A stretch of DNA of 42,555 nucleotides from Rhodoferax sp. (lineage in GTDB: Bacteria; Pseudomonadota; Gammaproteobacteria; Burkholderiales; Burkholderiaceae_C), in NCBI RefSeq assembly GCF_014859475.1, contig NZ_JACUUE010000003.1, positions 1 to 42,555 on the forward strand, written 5' to 3'. Below are positions 29,711-38,055 of the stretch, piece after piece. The translations under genes and the position numbers were made by a program. Below the pieces are notes generated by a model. It worked only from the letters and a program-made list of their open reading frames with translations, searched no databases and was not told the origin of the DNA. The first letter of the stretch is position 1. Every line of letters begins with the position of its first letter.

Positions 29711-29774
29711 AAACATGCCAGTATTAACGTGAAATATCAAAAGCCACGATGAAGGATCAAGCTTGAGATCGCAG

Positions 29775-30641
29775 ATGTCTAACTTGACAACAGAAGCACT
29801 GGGCAAGCCCCTGAACGGCTGGCGCTTGCAGCTCTACATCATTATTTTTGAAGCCGATACCCGTGCCGGGCGCCGCTTTGATCAGGTGCTGATTGCGGTC
29901 ATTCTGGCCAGCGTGGCGGTGGTGATGGCCGACAGCGTTGGGCACATCAACGATCGCTTTCATGGCTGGTTGACGCTCGCAGAATGGTTTTTTACCCTGT
30001 TGTTCACGCTGGAATACGCCGCGCGCCTGAGCTGCGTGCGTCACCCCTGGCGCTACGTTTTCAGTTTTTACGGCATCGTCGATCTGCTGGCGGTGTTACC
30101 TACTTACCTGGCGCTGCTGGTGCCGGAGGTGGGCGTGCTGATTGATGTGCGCATCCTGCGGTTGCTCAGGGTGTTTCGGGTCTTCAAGCTCTCGGCCTAT
30201 GTGTCGGAATACCGGATGCTTGGCCAGGCTTTGCGCGCCAGCAAGCGCAAGATCATGGTGTTTCTGACGGCGGTTTTGATGATTGTGCTGGTGGTGGGCA
30301 CCTTGATGTATGTGGTCGAAGGCCCCGCCAACGGCTACACCAGCATCCCCACTTCGGTTTATTGGGCTATCACCACCATGACCACGGTGGGCTTTGGCGA
30401 CATCACCCCCAAAACAGATTTGGGACGGCTGATTGCGTCTGCCATGATGCTGCTCGGCTGGGGCACGCTGGCGGTGCCCACCGGCATTGTCACGGCCGAA
30501 ATGGCCTATGCGCGCAATGCGCCCAGCACCACGCGCACCTGCCAGGAATGCCTGACCGAAGGCCATATGCCCGATGCCAATTTTTGTCGCCATTGCGGCG
30601 TGCGTTTGCCGGCCTATGCCAATGACGCGGACGCGCCATGA
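29775..30641 (+). CDS. Voltage-gated-type potassium/ion channel with C-terminal zinc ribbon
   Basis: 288 aa from ATG (MSNLTTEALG); an in-frame TTG 12 bases upstream is less likely. Six-TM ion-channel fold: S1 near 35-55, S2 near 65-85, an Arg-rich S4 (VRILRLLRVFRVFKL), S5 (about 165-185), pore loop with selectivity filter TTVGFGD (203-209), and S6. The filter indicates K+ selectivity. After S6 a cytoplasmic tail carries C256-x2-C259 and C271-x2-C274, a zinc-ribbon pattern, instead of an RCK domain. No obvious operon partner. Confidence 0.9.
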   Translation: MSNLTTEALGKPLNGWRLQLYIIIFEADTRAGRRFDQVLIAVILASVAVVMADSVGHINDRFHGWLTLAEWFFTLLFTLEYAARLSCVRHPWRYVFSFYGIVDLLAVLPTYLALLVPEVGVLIDVRILRLLRVFRVFKLSAYVSEYRMLGQALRASKRKIMVFLTAVLMIVLVVGTLMYVVEGPANGYTSIPTSVYWAITTMTTVGFGDITPKTDLGRLIASAMMLLGWGTLAVPTGIVTAEMAYARNAPSTTRTCQECLTEGHMPDANFCRHCGVRLPAYANDADAP

Positions 30642-30686
30642 GGTGCTGCGCTACGATGCGCATCTTTGCAAAACAAGGAGACCAAA

Positions 30687-31706
30687 ATGTTGGATACCGT
30701 CATCGCGGGCAGCCTGCCCAAACCCGCCTGGCTGGCCGAAACGCAAAAACTCTGGCCGCAGTGGAAGGCCACGGGTGACGAGCTGCTGCAAGCCAAGCGC
30801 GACGCCACGCTGCTTTGGATCAAGCTGCAGGAAGACGCGGGCCTGGACATCATTGGCGACGGCGAGCAGGCGCGCCAGCACTTTGTGCACGGCTTTCTGG
30901 AGCAAGTAGAAGGCATCGACTTCGAGCACAAGGTGACGATGGGCATTCGCGATGGCCGCTACGACGCACAGGTGCCGCAAGTGGTGGCACCGCTCAAACT
31001 CAAGGGTCGCGTGCACGCGCTCGAAGCCCAACTGCTGCGCGCCCACACCAAAAAGAAAGTCAAGTTCACGCTGCCCGGCCCCATGACCATCGTCGATACT
31101 GTGGCCGACCGCTGTTACGGCAGCAAGGTCGATATGGCGATGGCGTTTGCCGACCTGCTGAACCAGGAGGCGCTGGCGCTGCAGGCCGACGGCGTGGACA
31201 TCATCCAGTTTGATGAACCCGCCTTCAACGTCTATTTGAAAGATGCGGCAACGTGGGGCGTGCAGGCCTTGGAGCGCGCCGCAAAGGGGCTCACCTGCAC
31301 CACCGCTGTGCACATCTGCTACGGCTACGGCATCAAGGCCAACCTGGACTGGAAGGAAACGCTGGGCCAGCAGTGGCGCCAATACGAAGCCATTTTTCCG
31401 GCCATTGCGGCCAGCAGCATCAACCAGGTGAGCCTGGAGTGCTACCACTCCCATGTGCGCCCGCACCTGATGGGCTTGCTGGCCGGCAAGGACGTGATGG
31501 TGGGGGTGATCGATGTCGCCAGCGACGAGGTGGAAACCGCCGAGCAGGTGGCCGACACCATCGGCAAGGCGCTGCAATACGTGCCCAAGCACCGCCTGTT
31601 TCCCTGCACTAACTGCGGCATGGCGCCGATGAACCGCGACATCGCGCTGGCCAAGCTCAAGGCGCTCACTGAAGGCGCAGCCCTGGCGCGCCAAAGATTG
31701 GACTGA
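30687..31706 (+). CDS. Core-MetE type cobalamin-independent methionine synthase (MesD-like)
   Basis: 339 aa from ATG with an AAGGAG Shine-Dalgarno. It corresponds only to the catalytic C-terminal barrel of MetE, lacking the N-terminal half of the ~750-aa enzyme. Zinc ligands are visible: His209 and Cys211 in VHICYGYG, a Glu in SLECYHSH, and the C307-T-N-C310 pair near the end; IIQFDEPAFNV is also typical. Resemblance is to the MesD group of folate-independent core-MetE enzymes, which in studied species need the partner MesX (DUF1852). No MesX-like gene lies beside it. The methyl donor is therefore open. Confidence 0.85.
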   Translation: MLDTVIAGSLPKPAWLAETQKLWPQWKATGDELLQAKRDATLLWIKLQEDAGLDIIGDGEQARQHFVHGFLEQVEGIDFEHKVTMGIRDGRYDAQVPQVVAPLKLKGRVHALEAQLLRAHTKKKVKFTLPGPMTIVDTVADRCYGSKVDMAMAFADLLNQEALALQADGVDIIQFDEPAFNVYLKDAATWGVQALERAAKGLTCTTAVHICYGYGIKANLDWKETLGQQWRQYEAIFPAIAASSINQVSLECYHSHVRPHLMGLLAGKDVMVGVIDVASDEVETAEQVADTIGKALQYVPKHRLFPCTNCGMAPMNRDIALAKLKALTEGAALARQRLD

Positions 31707-31709
31707 AAA

Positions 31710-32900
31710 ATGCCGCTGAATTCTGTTGCCCCCGAAAAAGTCGGCCTGTGCCCGCAGCGCCTGCAGCGGCTGATGGACGTGTTGCAGGCCGAAGTGACCA
31801 GGAAACGCCTGCCTGGCGCCGTGGCGGTGGTGGCGCGGCATGGTCACGTGGCCTTGTTTGACAGCGTGGGCCTGCTCAACCCGGTCACTGGTGTGGCCAT
31901 GACGCACGATGCCCGCTTTCGCATCTATTCCATGACCAAGCCGATCGTCTCGGTGGCGGCCATGATGCTGATGGAAGAGGGCAAGCTGTTGCTCAATGAC
32001 CCGGTGGCTAAATTTTTGCCCGAATTCGCGGCGCAGCAGGTGGCCACCTTGGTCGATGGCACGGTGCAGTTGCAGGCGGTGGCGCGCGCTGCCACGTTGC
32101 ATGATTTGCTACGCCACACCGCCGGCATGACCTATGAGTTTCTGGGCAGCACGCCGGTGCAGCGCCAGTACACCCAGTTGCGCATTGGCTCGCGCGAGCG
32201 CACTTTGGCTGATTTCACGCAGCAATTGGCCAGCCTGCCGCTGGTGTTCCAGCCCGGCACGGCGTTTGAGTACAGCCGCGCCACCGACGTGCTGGGGCGG
32301 GTGATTGAGGTGGTGTCTGGCCAAACGTTGCAAGCCTTTTTGCGCGAGCGCATCTTTGAGCCGCTGGCCATGCCCGACACCGCGTTTCATGTGCAGGACC
32401 AGCACCACGAGCTGATTGCCGAGCCCTTTGCCCGCGACCCCGATGGCGGCGTGCAGATGCGCGTGATTGATGTGCGCAACGATGCGGCGCTGGCATCAGG
32501 CGGCGGCGGGCTCACCTCAACCGCGATGGACTACGCGCGCTTTTTGCAGTTCATGCTGAACCGCGGCGAACTCTCCGGCGTACGCCTGCTGGGCCCGCGC
32601 ACGGTCGATTTCATGACCACCGACCACCTCGGAGACATCCCGGTATTCAGTGCCGGTTCACGTTCGCTGCTGCCCGCCGGGCATGGCTTTGGCCTGGGCT
32701 TTGCGGTGCGCAAAAACCTGGGTGGGGCGCCAGTGCCGGGCTCGGTGGGCACCTACTTTTGGGGCGGCCTGGCGGGGACCACATTCTTTGTCGATCCGGC
32801 GTTGGACCTGTTTGGCATTCTGATGCTGCAGGCACCGAACCAGCGCGAGTACTACCGCATGCTGTTTCGGGACATGGTGTATGCGGCGCTACAGGATTGA
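31710..32900 (+). CDS. Serine hydrolase, class C beta-lactamase/esterase family
   Basis: 396 aa. Penicillin-binding-protein-like fold with catalytic Ser74 and Lys77 in SMTK and the second motif Y188-S-R. The C-terminal WGGLAGTTFFVDP segment is like that of EstB-type esterases rather than true AmpC. There is no signal peptide, so it is probably a cytoplasmic esterase or transacylase acting on short esters; the substrate is unknown. It starts 3 bases after the core-MetE stop, so the two are likely co-transcribed. Confidence 0.9.
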   Translation: MPLNSVAPEKVGLCPQRLQRLMDVLQAEVTRKRLPGAVAVVARHGHVALFDSVGLLNPVTGVAMTHDARFRIYSMTKPIVSVAAMMLMEEGKLLLNDPVAKFLPEFAAQQVATLVDGTVQLQAVARAATLHDLLRHTAGMTYEFLGSTPVQRQYTQLRIGSRERTLADFTQQLASLPLVFQPGTAFEYSRATDVLGRVIEVVSGQTLQAFLRERIFEPLAMPDTAFHVQDQHHELIAEPFARDPDGGVQMRVIDVRNDAALASGGGGLTSTAMDYARFLQFMLNRGELSGVRLLGPRTVDFMTTDHLGDIPVFSAGSRSLLPAGHGFGLGFAVRKNLGGAPVPGSVGTYFWGGLAGTTFFVDPALDLFGILMLQAPNQREYYRMLFRDMVYAALQD

Positions 32901-32946
32901 TCCTTAATTTTGCGATATGAAATCGCGTTCCTTATCGTAAAAGAGT

Positions 32947-32960
32947 TTGATGCAAATCAA
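32947..32960 (+). promoter_or_regulatory. FNR/Anr box
   Basis: TTGAT-GCAA-ATCAA is a perfect match to the FNR consensus TTGAT-N4-ATCAA. It lies 94 bases before the first gene of the oxygen-sensitive oxidoreductase operon. A CATGAT -10-like hexamer at 32982-32987 places the box centre about 41 bases before the expected transcription start, the class II activator position, so activation under low oxygen is predicted. Confidence 0.85.
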
Positions 32961-32977
32961 ACTTCTCAAGCGCTGCT

Positions 32978-32989
32978 GGATCATGATCC
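32978..32989 (+). promoter_or_regulatory. Palindrome over the predicted -10 of the oxidoreductase operon
   Basis: GGATCATGATCC is a 12-base perfect palindrome that contains the -10-like CATGAT paired with the FNR box. It may simply be the promoter core or a second regulator site. Confidence 0.4.
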
Positions 32990-33053
32990 ACCTGTTGAAA
33001 AAAGGCCGCAGACACTTCGCCTGTTTGACCTGCCAACATTTGAGGAGCACACC

Positions 33054-33638
33054 ATGTTTCAGGTTCGCATTCACGGACGCGGCGGCCAAGGGGTTGTCAC
33101 GGGTGCAGAGATGATGTCCATCGCTGCGTTTCAGGGAGGCCGCCACGCGCAGGCTTTTCCCAGTTTTGGCTCGGAACGAACCGGTGCACCGGTGGTGGCT
33201 TTTTGCCGCATGGACGATCACGAGATTCGGCTGCGTGAGCCGATCATGCAGCCCGATGCCATCATCATTCAGGACCCCACCTTGCTGCACCAGGTCGATG
33301 TGCTTGGCGGTCTTAAAAAAGATGGCTACATCCTGATCAACACCACGCGCAGCTTTGCCGATCTGGGCCTCGGCGAGTTTGTCAAAGACTTCAATCCGGC
33401 GCACCTGCTGACGGTGCCGGCCTCTGAGCTGGCCATGAAGCATGTGGGGCGTGCCGTGCCAAATGTGCCCTTGCTGGGGGCGTTTGCTGCCCTTTGCGAA
33501 TTGATTTCACTGGAAGCCGTGCAAAGCGCCATTGACCAAAAATTCAAGGGTGCGGTCGCGCTGGGCAACAAGGCCGCCGCAGAACAAGCCTACAACACTG
33601 CCATGCAACAGACCGCCAAGGAGACACACCATGCTTGA
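33054..33638 (+). CDS. 2-oxoacid:acceptor oxidoreductase, gamma subunit
   Basis: 194 aa from ATG with a GAGGAG Shine-Dalgarno; upstream in-frame codons overlap the promoter and are excluded. Typical gamma domain: FQVRIHGRGGQGVVTGAEMM at the start, the FPSFGSERTGAPV block, and a C-terminal helix region. It completes the coenzyme-A-binding part of pyruvate/2-oxoacid:ferredoxin oxidoreductases. First gene of the gamma-alpha-beta-FAD/Fe-S operon; its end overlaps the alpha gene by 8 bases. Confidence 0.9.
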   Translation: MFQVRIHGRGGQGVVTGAEMMSIAAFQGGRHAQAFPSFGSERTGAPVVAFCRMDDHEIRLREPIMQPDAIIIQDPTLLHQVDVLGGLKKDGYILINTTRSFADLGLGEFVKDFNPAHLLTVPASELAMKHVGRAVPNVPLLGAFAALCELISLEAVQSAIDQKFKGAVALGNKAAAEQAYNTAMQQTAKETHHA

Positions 33639-34884
33639 ACAATGCGAAGGCTCGCATGCCGTAGCCAAGGCCGTGGCGCTGAGCCGCCCGGAGGTGATTT
33701 GCGCTTACCCCATTTCCCCGCAAACCCACATCGTGGAAGGTCTGGGTCAGATGGTGAAGTCGGGAGATTTAAAGCCATGCGAATTCATCAACGTCGAGTC
33801 TGAATTTGCTGCTTTGAGCGTGGCGATTGGTTCATCGGCTGCGGGTGCGCGTTCCTACACGGCCACCGCCAGCCAGGGCTTGCTGTTCATGGCCGAGGCG
33901 GTTTACAACGCGTCGGGTTTGGGTTTGCCGATCGTGATGACGGTGGCCAACCGCGCCATTGGCGCGCCCATCAACATCTGGAACGACCACACCGACAGCA
34001 TGAGCATGCGCGACGCCGGCTGGCTGCAGATTTTTGCCGAGACCAACCAGGAGGCGCTTGACTTGCACATTCAGGCCTTCAAGATTGCCGAAGAGCTTTC
34101 CTTGCCGGTGATGGTGTGCATGGACGGCTTCATCCTGACCCACGCCTACGAGCGGGTTGACATGCCCAGCCAGGCGCAGGTGGACCGCTTTTTGCCGCCC
34201 TACGAGCCGCGCCAGGTGCTCGACCCCAATGACCCGGTCACCATCGGCGCCATGGTCGGCCCCGAGGCCTTTACCGAAGTACGCTACCTGGCGCATGCCA
34301 AGCAGATGCAGGCGCTCGACCTGATTCCACACATTGCCGCCGAGTTCAAAAAAGAGTTTGGCCGTGATTCGGGCGGGCTGATCAAAACCTACCAGACTGA
34401 AGACGCTGACACCATCGTGATCGCGCTGGGCTCAGTGCTGGGCACCATCAAGGACACGGTGGACGATTTGCGCGCCGAGGGCATCAAGGTGGGTGTGCTC
34501 GGCATCACCTCTTACCGCCCGTTCCCGATCTCTGCCATTCGCAAGGCCACGGCCAACGCCAAGCGCATCGTGGTCATTGAAAAATGCTTTGCCGTCGGCA
34601 TTGGCGGCATTGTGTCGCGCGACGTGCGCAGCGCGGTGCGCAACCGGCCCCAGCCAGTGCTGACCGTGGTGGCCGGGCTGGGTGGGCGTGCCATCACCAA
34701 GACCTCGGTGCACAAACTGCTGCTCGATGCGATTGCCGACAAGCTTGAGCTGCTGACGTTTCTGGATCTGGATTGGGACGTGGTCAACCGGGTGTTGGAG
34801 CGTGAGAAAACCCAGCGCCGTTCTGGTCCGGTCGCCGAAGGCATATTGCGCGACATGGGCAGCGTCGGCACCCAGGTCGTTTAG
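33631..34884 (+). CDS. 2-oxoacid:acceptor oxidoreductase, alpha subunit
   Basis: 417 aa from ATG, preceded by AAGGAG. It has the thiamine-diphosphate-associated domain I/II features: AYPISPQTHIVEGLG near residue 25, INVESEFAALSVAIGSSAAGARSYTATASQG, and the C-terminal domain TIVIALGSVLGTIKDTVDDL. This is the PorA-like subunit. Substrate is not certain: pyruvate and phenylglyoxylate (PadG-like) enzymes share this architecture. Confidence 0.9.
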   Translation: MLEQCEGSHAVAKAVALSRPEVICAYPISPQTHIVEGLGQMVKSGDLKPCEFINVESEFAALSVAIGSSAAGARSYTATASQGLLFMAEAVYNASGLGLPIVMTVANRAIGAPINIWNDHTDSMSMRDAGWLQIFAETNQEALDLHIQAFKIAEELSLPVMVCMDGFILTHAYERVDMPSQAQVDRFLPPYEPRQVLDPNDPVTIGAMVGPEAFTEVRYLAHAKQMQALDLIPHIAAEFKKEFGRDSGGLIKTYQTEDADTIVIALGSVLGTIKDTVDDLRAEGIKVGVLGITSYRPFPISAIRKATANAKRIVVIEKCFAVGIGGIVSRDVRSAVRNRPQPVLTVVAGLGGRAITKTSVHKLLLDAIADKLELLTFLDLDWDVVNRVLEREKTQRRSGPVAEGILRDMGSVGTQVV

Positions 34885-34894
34885 GAGACATCAC

Positions 34895-35887
34895 ATGGAA
34901 CAGACATTGGTCAAGTTTTACCAAACCGGCACATTCACCGTCGGCAACCGCCTGCTCGCCCCCGAGCAACGCAGCGTGCAGGCAGGCCCGGCGCGCAGCA
35001 ATTCGCTCAATTCCGGTCACCGCGCCTGCCAGGGTTGCGGCGAGGCGCTGGGCGCCCGCTACGCCATCGATGCCGCCATGGCGGCCACCAAAGGCCAGTT
35101 GATCGCGGCCAACGCCACAGGGTGTCTGGAGGTGTTTTCCACGCCGTACCCCGAAACCTCGTGGCAGATGCCCTGGATCCACTCGCTTTTCGGCAACACC
35201 GCCGCCGTGGCCACCGGCATTGCCGCCGCCATGAAAGCCAAGGGCCGCAGCGAGGTGCGCGTGGTGGCGCAAGGCGGCGACGGTGGCACCACCGACATCG
35301 GCTTTGGCTGCCTGAGCGGCATGTTTGAGCGCAACGACGATGTGCTCTACATCTGCTACGACAACGAGGCCTACATGAACACCGGCGTGCAGCGCTCCAG
35401 CGCCACGCCGCCGGCGGCGCGCACCGCCACAACCATGCCGGTTGGCCCCAATCCGGGCAACGAATTCGGCCAGGGTAAAAATGTGCCGCTGATCGCCATG
35501 GCGCATGAAATTCCTTACGTGGCCACGGCCACTGTGGCTGACTTGCGCGACCTTGAATACAAGGTCACCAAGGCCATGTCGATGCATGGTGCACGTTACA
35601 TTCACATTTTTGTGCCGTGTCCGCTGGGCTGGGGCGCAGCCTCGCACGACACCATCAAGCTCTCGAGGCTGGCGGTGGAGAGCGGCGTGTTCCCGGTGTT
35701 CGAAGCTGAGCGCGGCGAGGTCACCGGCGCGCTCAAAATCCGCCGCCAGGTGCCAGTAGAAGACTATCTGAAGCCGCAAAAACGTTTTGCCCACCTGTTT
35801 GGCAAAAAGCCCGATGTGGCCACGCTGGCACGCTTGCAGGCGCGCGCCGACCGCAATATCCGCCGTTTTGGTTTGTTAGGGGAATGA
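34895..35887 (+). CDS. 2-oxoacid:acceptor oxidoreductase, beta subunit (TPP-binding)
   Basis: 330 aa from ATG with an AGGAG Shine-Dalgarno. The Fe-S ligands C45-x2-C48, C77 and C242 match the proximal 4Fe-4S cluster of PorB. The thiamine-diphosphate motif starts GGDGGTTDIGFG (GDG at 128-130) and continues to YDNEAYMNTGVQRSS. Together with alpha and gamma it forms the catalytic core that oxidatively decarboxylates a 2-oxoacid to the acyl-CoA. The next gene starts within or just after its stop. Confidence 0.92.
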   Translation: MEQTLVKFYQTGTFTVGNRLLAPEQRSVQAGPARSNSLNSGHRACQGCGEALGARYAIDAAMAATKGQLIAANATGCLEVFSTPYPETSWQMPWIHSLFGNTAAVATGIAAAMKAKGRSEVRVVAQGGDGGTTDIGFGCLSGMFERNDDVLYICYDNEAYMNTGVQRSSATPPAARTATTMPVGPNPGNEFGQGKNVPLIAMAHEIPYVATATVADLRDLEYKVTKAMSMHGARYIHIFVPCPLGWGAASHDTIKLSRLAVESGVFPVFEAERGEVTGALKIRRQVPVEDYLKPQKRFAHLFGKKPDVATLARLQARADRNIRRFGLLGE

Positions 35888-35889
35888 TC

Positions 35890-37515
35890 ATGCAAAAACC
35901 TTTTGCCATCACGCTTGACGTCGGCAGTTCGCTGGCCAACCACACCGGCTCCTGGCGCACCGAACGTCCGGTCTATCTGAGCCGCAAACCCCCGTGCAAT
36001 CACCAGTGTCCGGCCGGCGAGAATATTCAAGGCTGGCTGTTTCATGCCGAATCAGGCAACTACCAGCAAGCCTGGCGCACGCTGGTCGAAGACAACCCGT
36101 TTCCCGCCATCATGGGCCGGGTTTGCTACCACACCTGCGAAGGCGCGTGCAACCGGGCGCAACTTGACGCACCTGTGGGCATCAACTCGGTCGAACACTT
36201 TTTGGGTGATGAGGCCATCAAACAGGGCTGGCGGTTTTCCAAGCCAGCCGCCAGTTCGGGTAAAAAAGTGATGGTTGTTGGTGCCGGGCCGTCGGGCTTG
36301 TCGGCGGCCTATCACCTGGCGCGCCTGGGCCATGCCGTTACCGTGATCGAAGCCGGTCCGCTGCCGGGCGGCATGATGCGCTTTGGCATTCCGCAATACC
36401 GCCTGCCACGCGAGGTGCTCGACGCCGAAGTGCAGCGCATTGTCGAGCTCGGTGTGCGCATCGAGTACAACACCAAGGTGTCGAACGTGCTCGAAGCCAA
36501 ACTGGCAGGTGGCTTTGATGCTGTGTTTCTGGCCGTCGGCGCACACATTGCCAAGCGCGCCTACATTCCTGCGGGCGACTCGGCCAAGGTGCTCGACGCC
36601 GTGTCGGTGCTGCGCTCCATGGAAGGCGAGGACAAACCCCTGCTGGGCCGACGCGTGGTGGTGTATGGCGGCGGCAACACGGCCATCGACATGGCACGCA
36701 CGGCCAAGCGGCTGGGCGCGACCGAGTCGATCATCGTGTACCGGCGCAACCGCGACAAAATGCCCGCGCACGACTTTGAGGTCGAGGAAGCGCTGCAAGA
36801 GGGCGTCATGATCAAGTGGTTGTCCACCATCAAGCAGGCCGGCGAATCATCCATCACGGTCGAAAAAATGGCGCTCGATGACAAGGGCTTTCCGCAGCCG
36901 ACCGGTGAGTTCGAAACGCTCGAGGCCGACTCGGTGGTGCTGGCGCTTGGTCAGGATGTGGATTTGTCGCTCATCGACGGTGTGCCCGGCATGGCGGTGC
37001 AAGACGGCGTGGTGCAGGTCAATGCCCAGATGATGACCGGCCACGACGGTATTTTTGCCGGTGGCGACATGGTGCCTGCCGAACGCAACGTGACCGTGGC
37101 CATTGGTCATGGCAAAAAAGCGGCGCGCAACATCGATGCCTGGCTGCGCGGCACGGCTTATGTGCCGGCGCCAAAAAGCGAAGTGGCCAGCTTCGATTTG
37201 CTCAACACCTGGTACTACAGCGACGCGCCCAAAACGGTGCGGCCGATGCTCGACATCATTCGGCGCCAATCCACCTTCGAGGAAGTGCAGGGTGGCCTCG
37301 ATGAGAGCAACGCGCTGTTTGAAGCACGGCGCTGTTTGTCCTGCGGCAACTGCTTTGAATGTGACAACTGTTATGGCGTGTGCCCGGACAACGCGGTCAT
37401 CAAACTCGGCCCCGGCAAAGGCTTTGAGTTCAATTACGACTACTGCAAGGGCTGCGGCATTTGCGTCGCGGAGTGCCCATGCGGGTCGATCAAGATGGTG
37501 CCGGAAGACATTTGA
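35890..37515 (+). CDS. FAD/NAD(P)-binding oxidoreductase fused to a 2[4Fe-4S] ferredoxin domain
   Basis: 541 aa from the second ATG, which has AGGGGA at good spacing; an ATG 6 bases upstream (4-base overlap with beta) is too close to that Shine-Dalgarno. Numbered from the upstream ATG: N-terminal Fe-S region of the GltD family (C38, C42, C81, C85, C89), FAD motif GAGPSG (133-138), NAD(P)H motif GGGNTA (262-267), FAD-binding GGD (393-395), and a C-terminal ferredoxin with C490/493/496/500 and C521/524/527/531. It would pass electrons between the oxidoreductase core and NAD(P)H, combining the roles of separate PorD-like and PadH-like subunits. Confidence 0.9.
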   Translation: MQKPFAITLDVGSSLANHTGSWRTERPVYLSRKPPCNHQCPAGENIQGWLFHAESGNYQQAWRTLVEDNPFPAIMGRVCYHTCEGACNRAQLDAPVGINSVEHFLGDEAIKQGWRFSKPAASSGKKVMVVGAGPSGLSAAYHLARLGHAVTVIEAGPLPGGMMRFGIPQYRLPREVLDAEVQRIVELGVRIEYNTKVSNVLEAKLAGGFDAVFLAVGAHIAKRAYIPAGDSAKVLDAVSVLRSMEGEDKPLLGRRVVVYGGGNTAIDMARTAKRLGATESIIVYRRNRDKMPAHDFEVEEALQEGVMIKWLSTIKQAGESSITVEKMALDDKGFPQPTGEFETLEADSVVLALGQDVDLSLIDGVPGMAVQDGVVQVNAQMMTGHDGIFAGGDMVPAERNVTVAIGHGKKAARNIDAWLRGTAYVPAPKSEVASFDLLNTWYYSDAPKTVRPMLDIIRRQSTFEEVQGGLDESNALFEARRCLSCGNCFECDNCYGVCPDNAVIKLGPGKGFEFNYDYCKGCGICVAECPCGSIKMVPEDI

Positions 37516-37596
37516 TTCGTTTCATGCGTTTGATCAGGTTTGGGGTCCGAATCTGATTCAAAATGCAGAATCCAGCTTTCTTTCAAGGAGTAAGTC

Positions 37597-38055
37597 ATGT
37601 TCAACCATATTCTGGTCCCGGTCGATGGCTCTGAAACGGCACAAATCGCAGTGGTCAAGGCAAGTGCCTTGGCCAAGGCGTTTGGCAGTCAGGTCACGGT
37701 GATCTATGTGATCGATCCCTATCCGTTTACCGGCGTGGGTACCGACTTTGCCTACGGCCAGGCCGAATATCTCAACGCTGCCACGGCTTTGGCCAATGAA
37801 GCGATCCAGCTCGCCAAGCAGGCATTTGTCGATGCCGGTGTCAAGGTCGATAGTTCGGTGATCGAAGCGCACACCGCCTGGCGCGGCATTGTCGAGGCGG
37901 GTGACTCGCTGCAGGCTGATTTGATCGTGATGGGCTCACACGGCCGAAACGCGCTGGAAAAACTGGTGCTCGGCAGTGTGGCGCAAGCCGTGCTGTCGCA
38001 CACCAAGCTGCCGGTGCTGGTGGTGCGCGACGATAAACACAACAAGTCAGCTTAG
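37597..38055 (+). CDS. Universal stress protein, UspA family
   Basis: 152 aa with an AAGGAG Shine-Dalgarno. The N-terminal [17 protein letters not shown] strand-loop and the C-terminal ATP-binding motif G-S-H-G-R-x9-G-S ([19 protein letters not shown]) mark the nucleotide-binding UspA type. It lies 81 bases after the oxidoreductase operon and could be read through from its FNR-controlled promoter; anaerobically induced Usp proteins are known in related bacteria. Its stop overlaps the convergent nrdJ stop by 4 bases. Confidence 0.92.
   Translation: MFNHILVPVDGSETAQIAVVKASALAKAFGSQVTVIYVIDPYPFTGVGTDFAYGQAEYLNAATALANEAIQLAKQAFVDAGVKVDSSVIEAHTAWRGIVEAGDSLQADLIVMGSHGRNALEKLVLGSVAQAVLSHTKLPVLVVRDDKHNKSA

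Larger units (their letters stand above)
29381..29774. other. 394-base divergent intergenic region, aapJ promoter plus repeat
   Basis: No gene. The aapJ-proximal half (29381-29560) is AT-rich and presumably holds the aapJ promoter; an inverted repeat GAATATATG / CATATTC (29500-29530) there is a candidate regulator site. The half near the ion-channel gene is the second copy of the composite repeat. I see no clear -35/-10 pair that can be assigned with confidence. Confidence 0.6.

Noticed and set aside
35884-35886. First ATG as start of the FAD/ferredoxin fusion gene
   Set aside because: The AGGGGA ribosome site would touch this ATG; the next ATG six bases on has proper spacing, though both remain possible.
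37512-37525. Second FNR-like site (TTGATTCGTTTCAT) before the UspA gene
   Set aside because: Only the left half matches well, the right half has 3 of 5 bases, and it overlaps the stop codon of the preceding gene.
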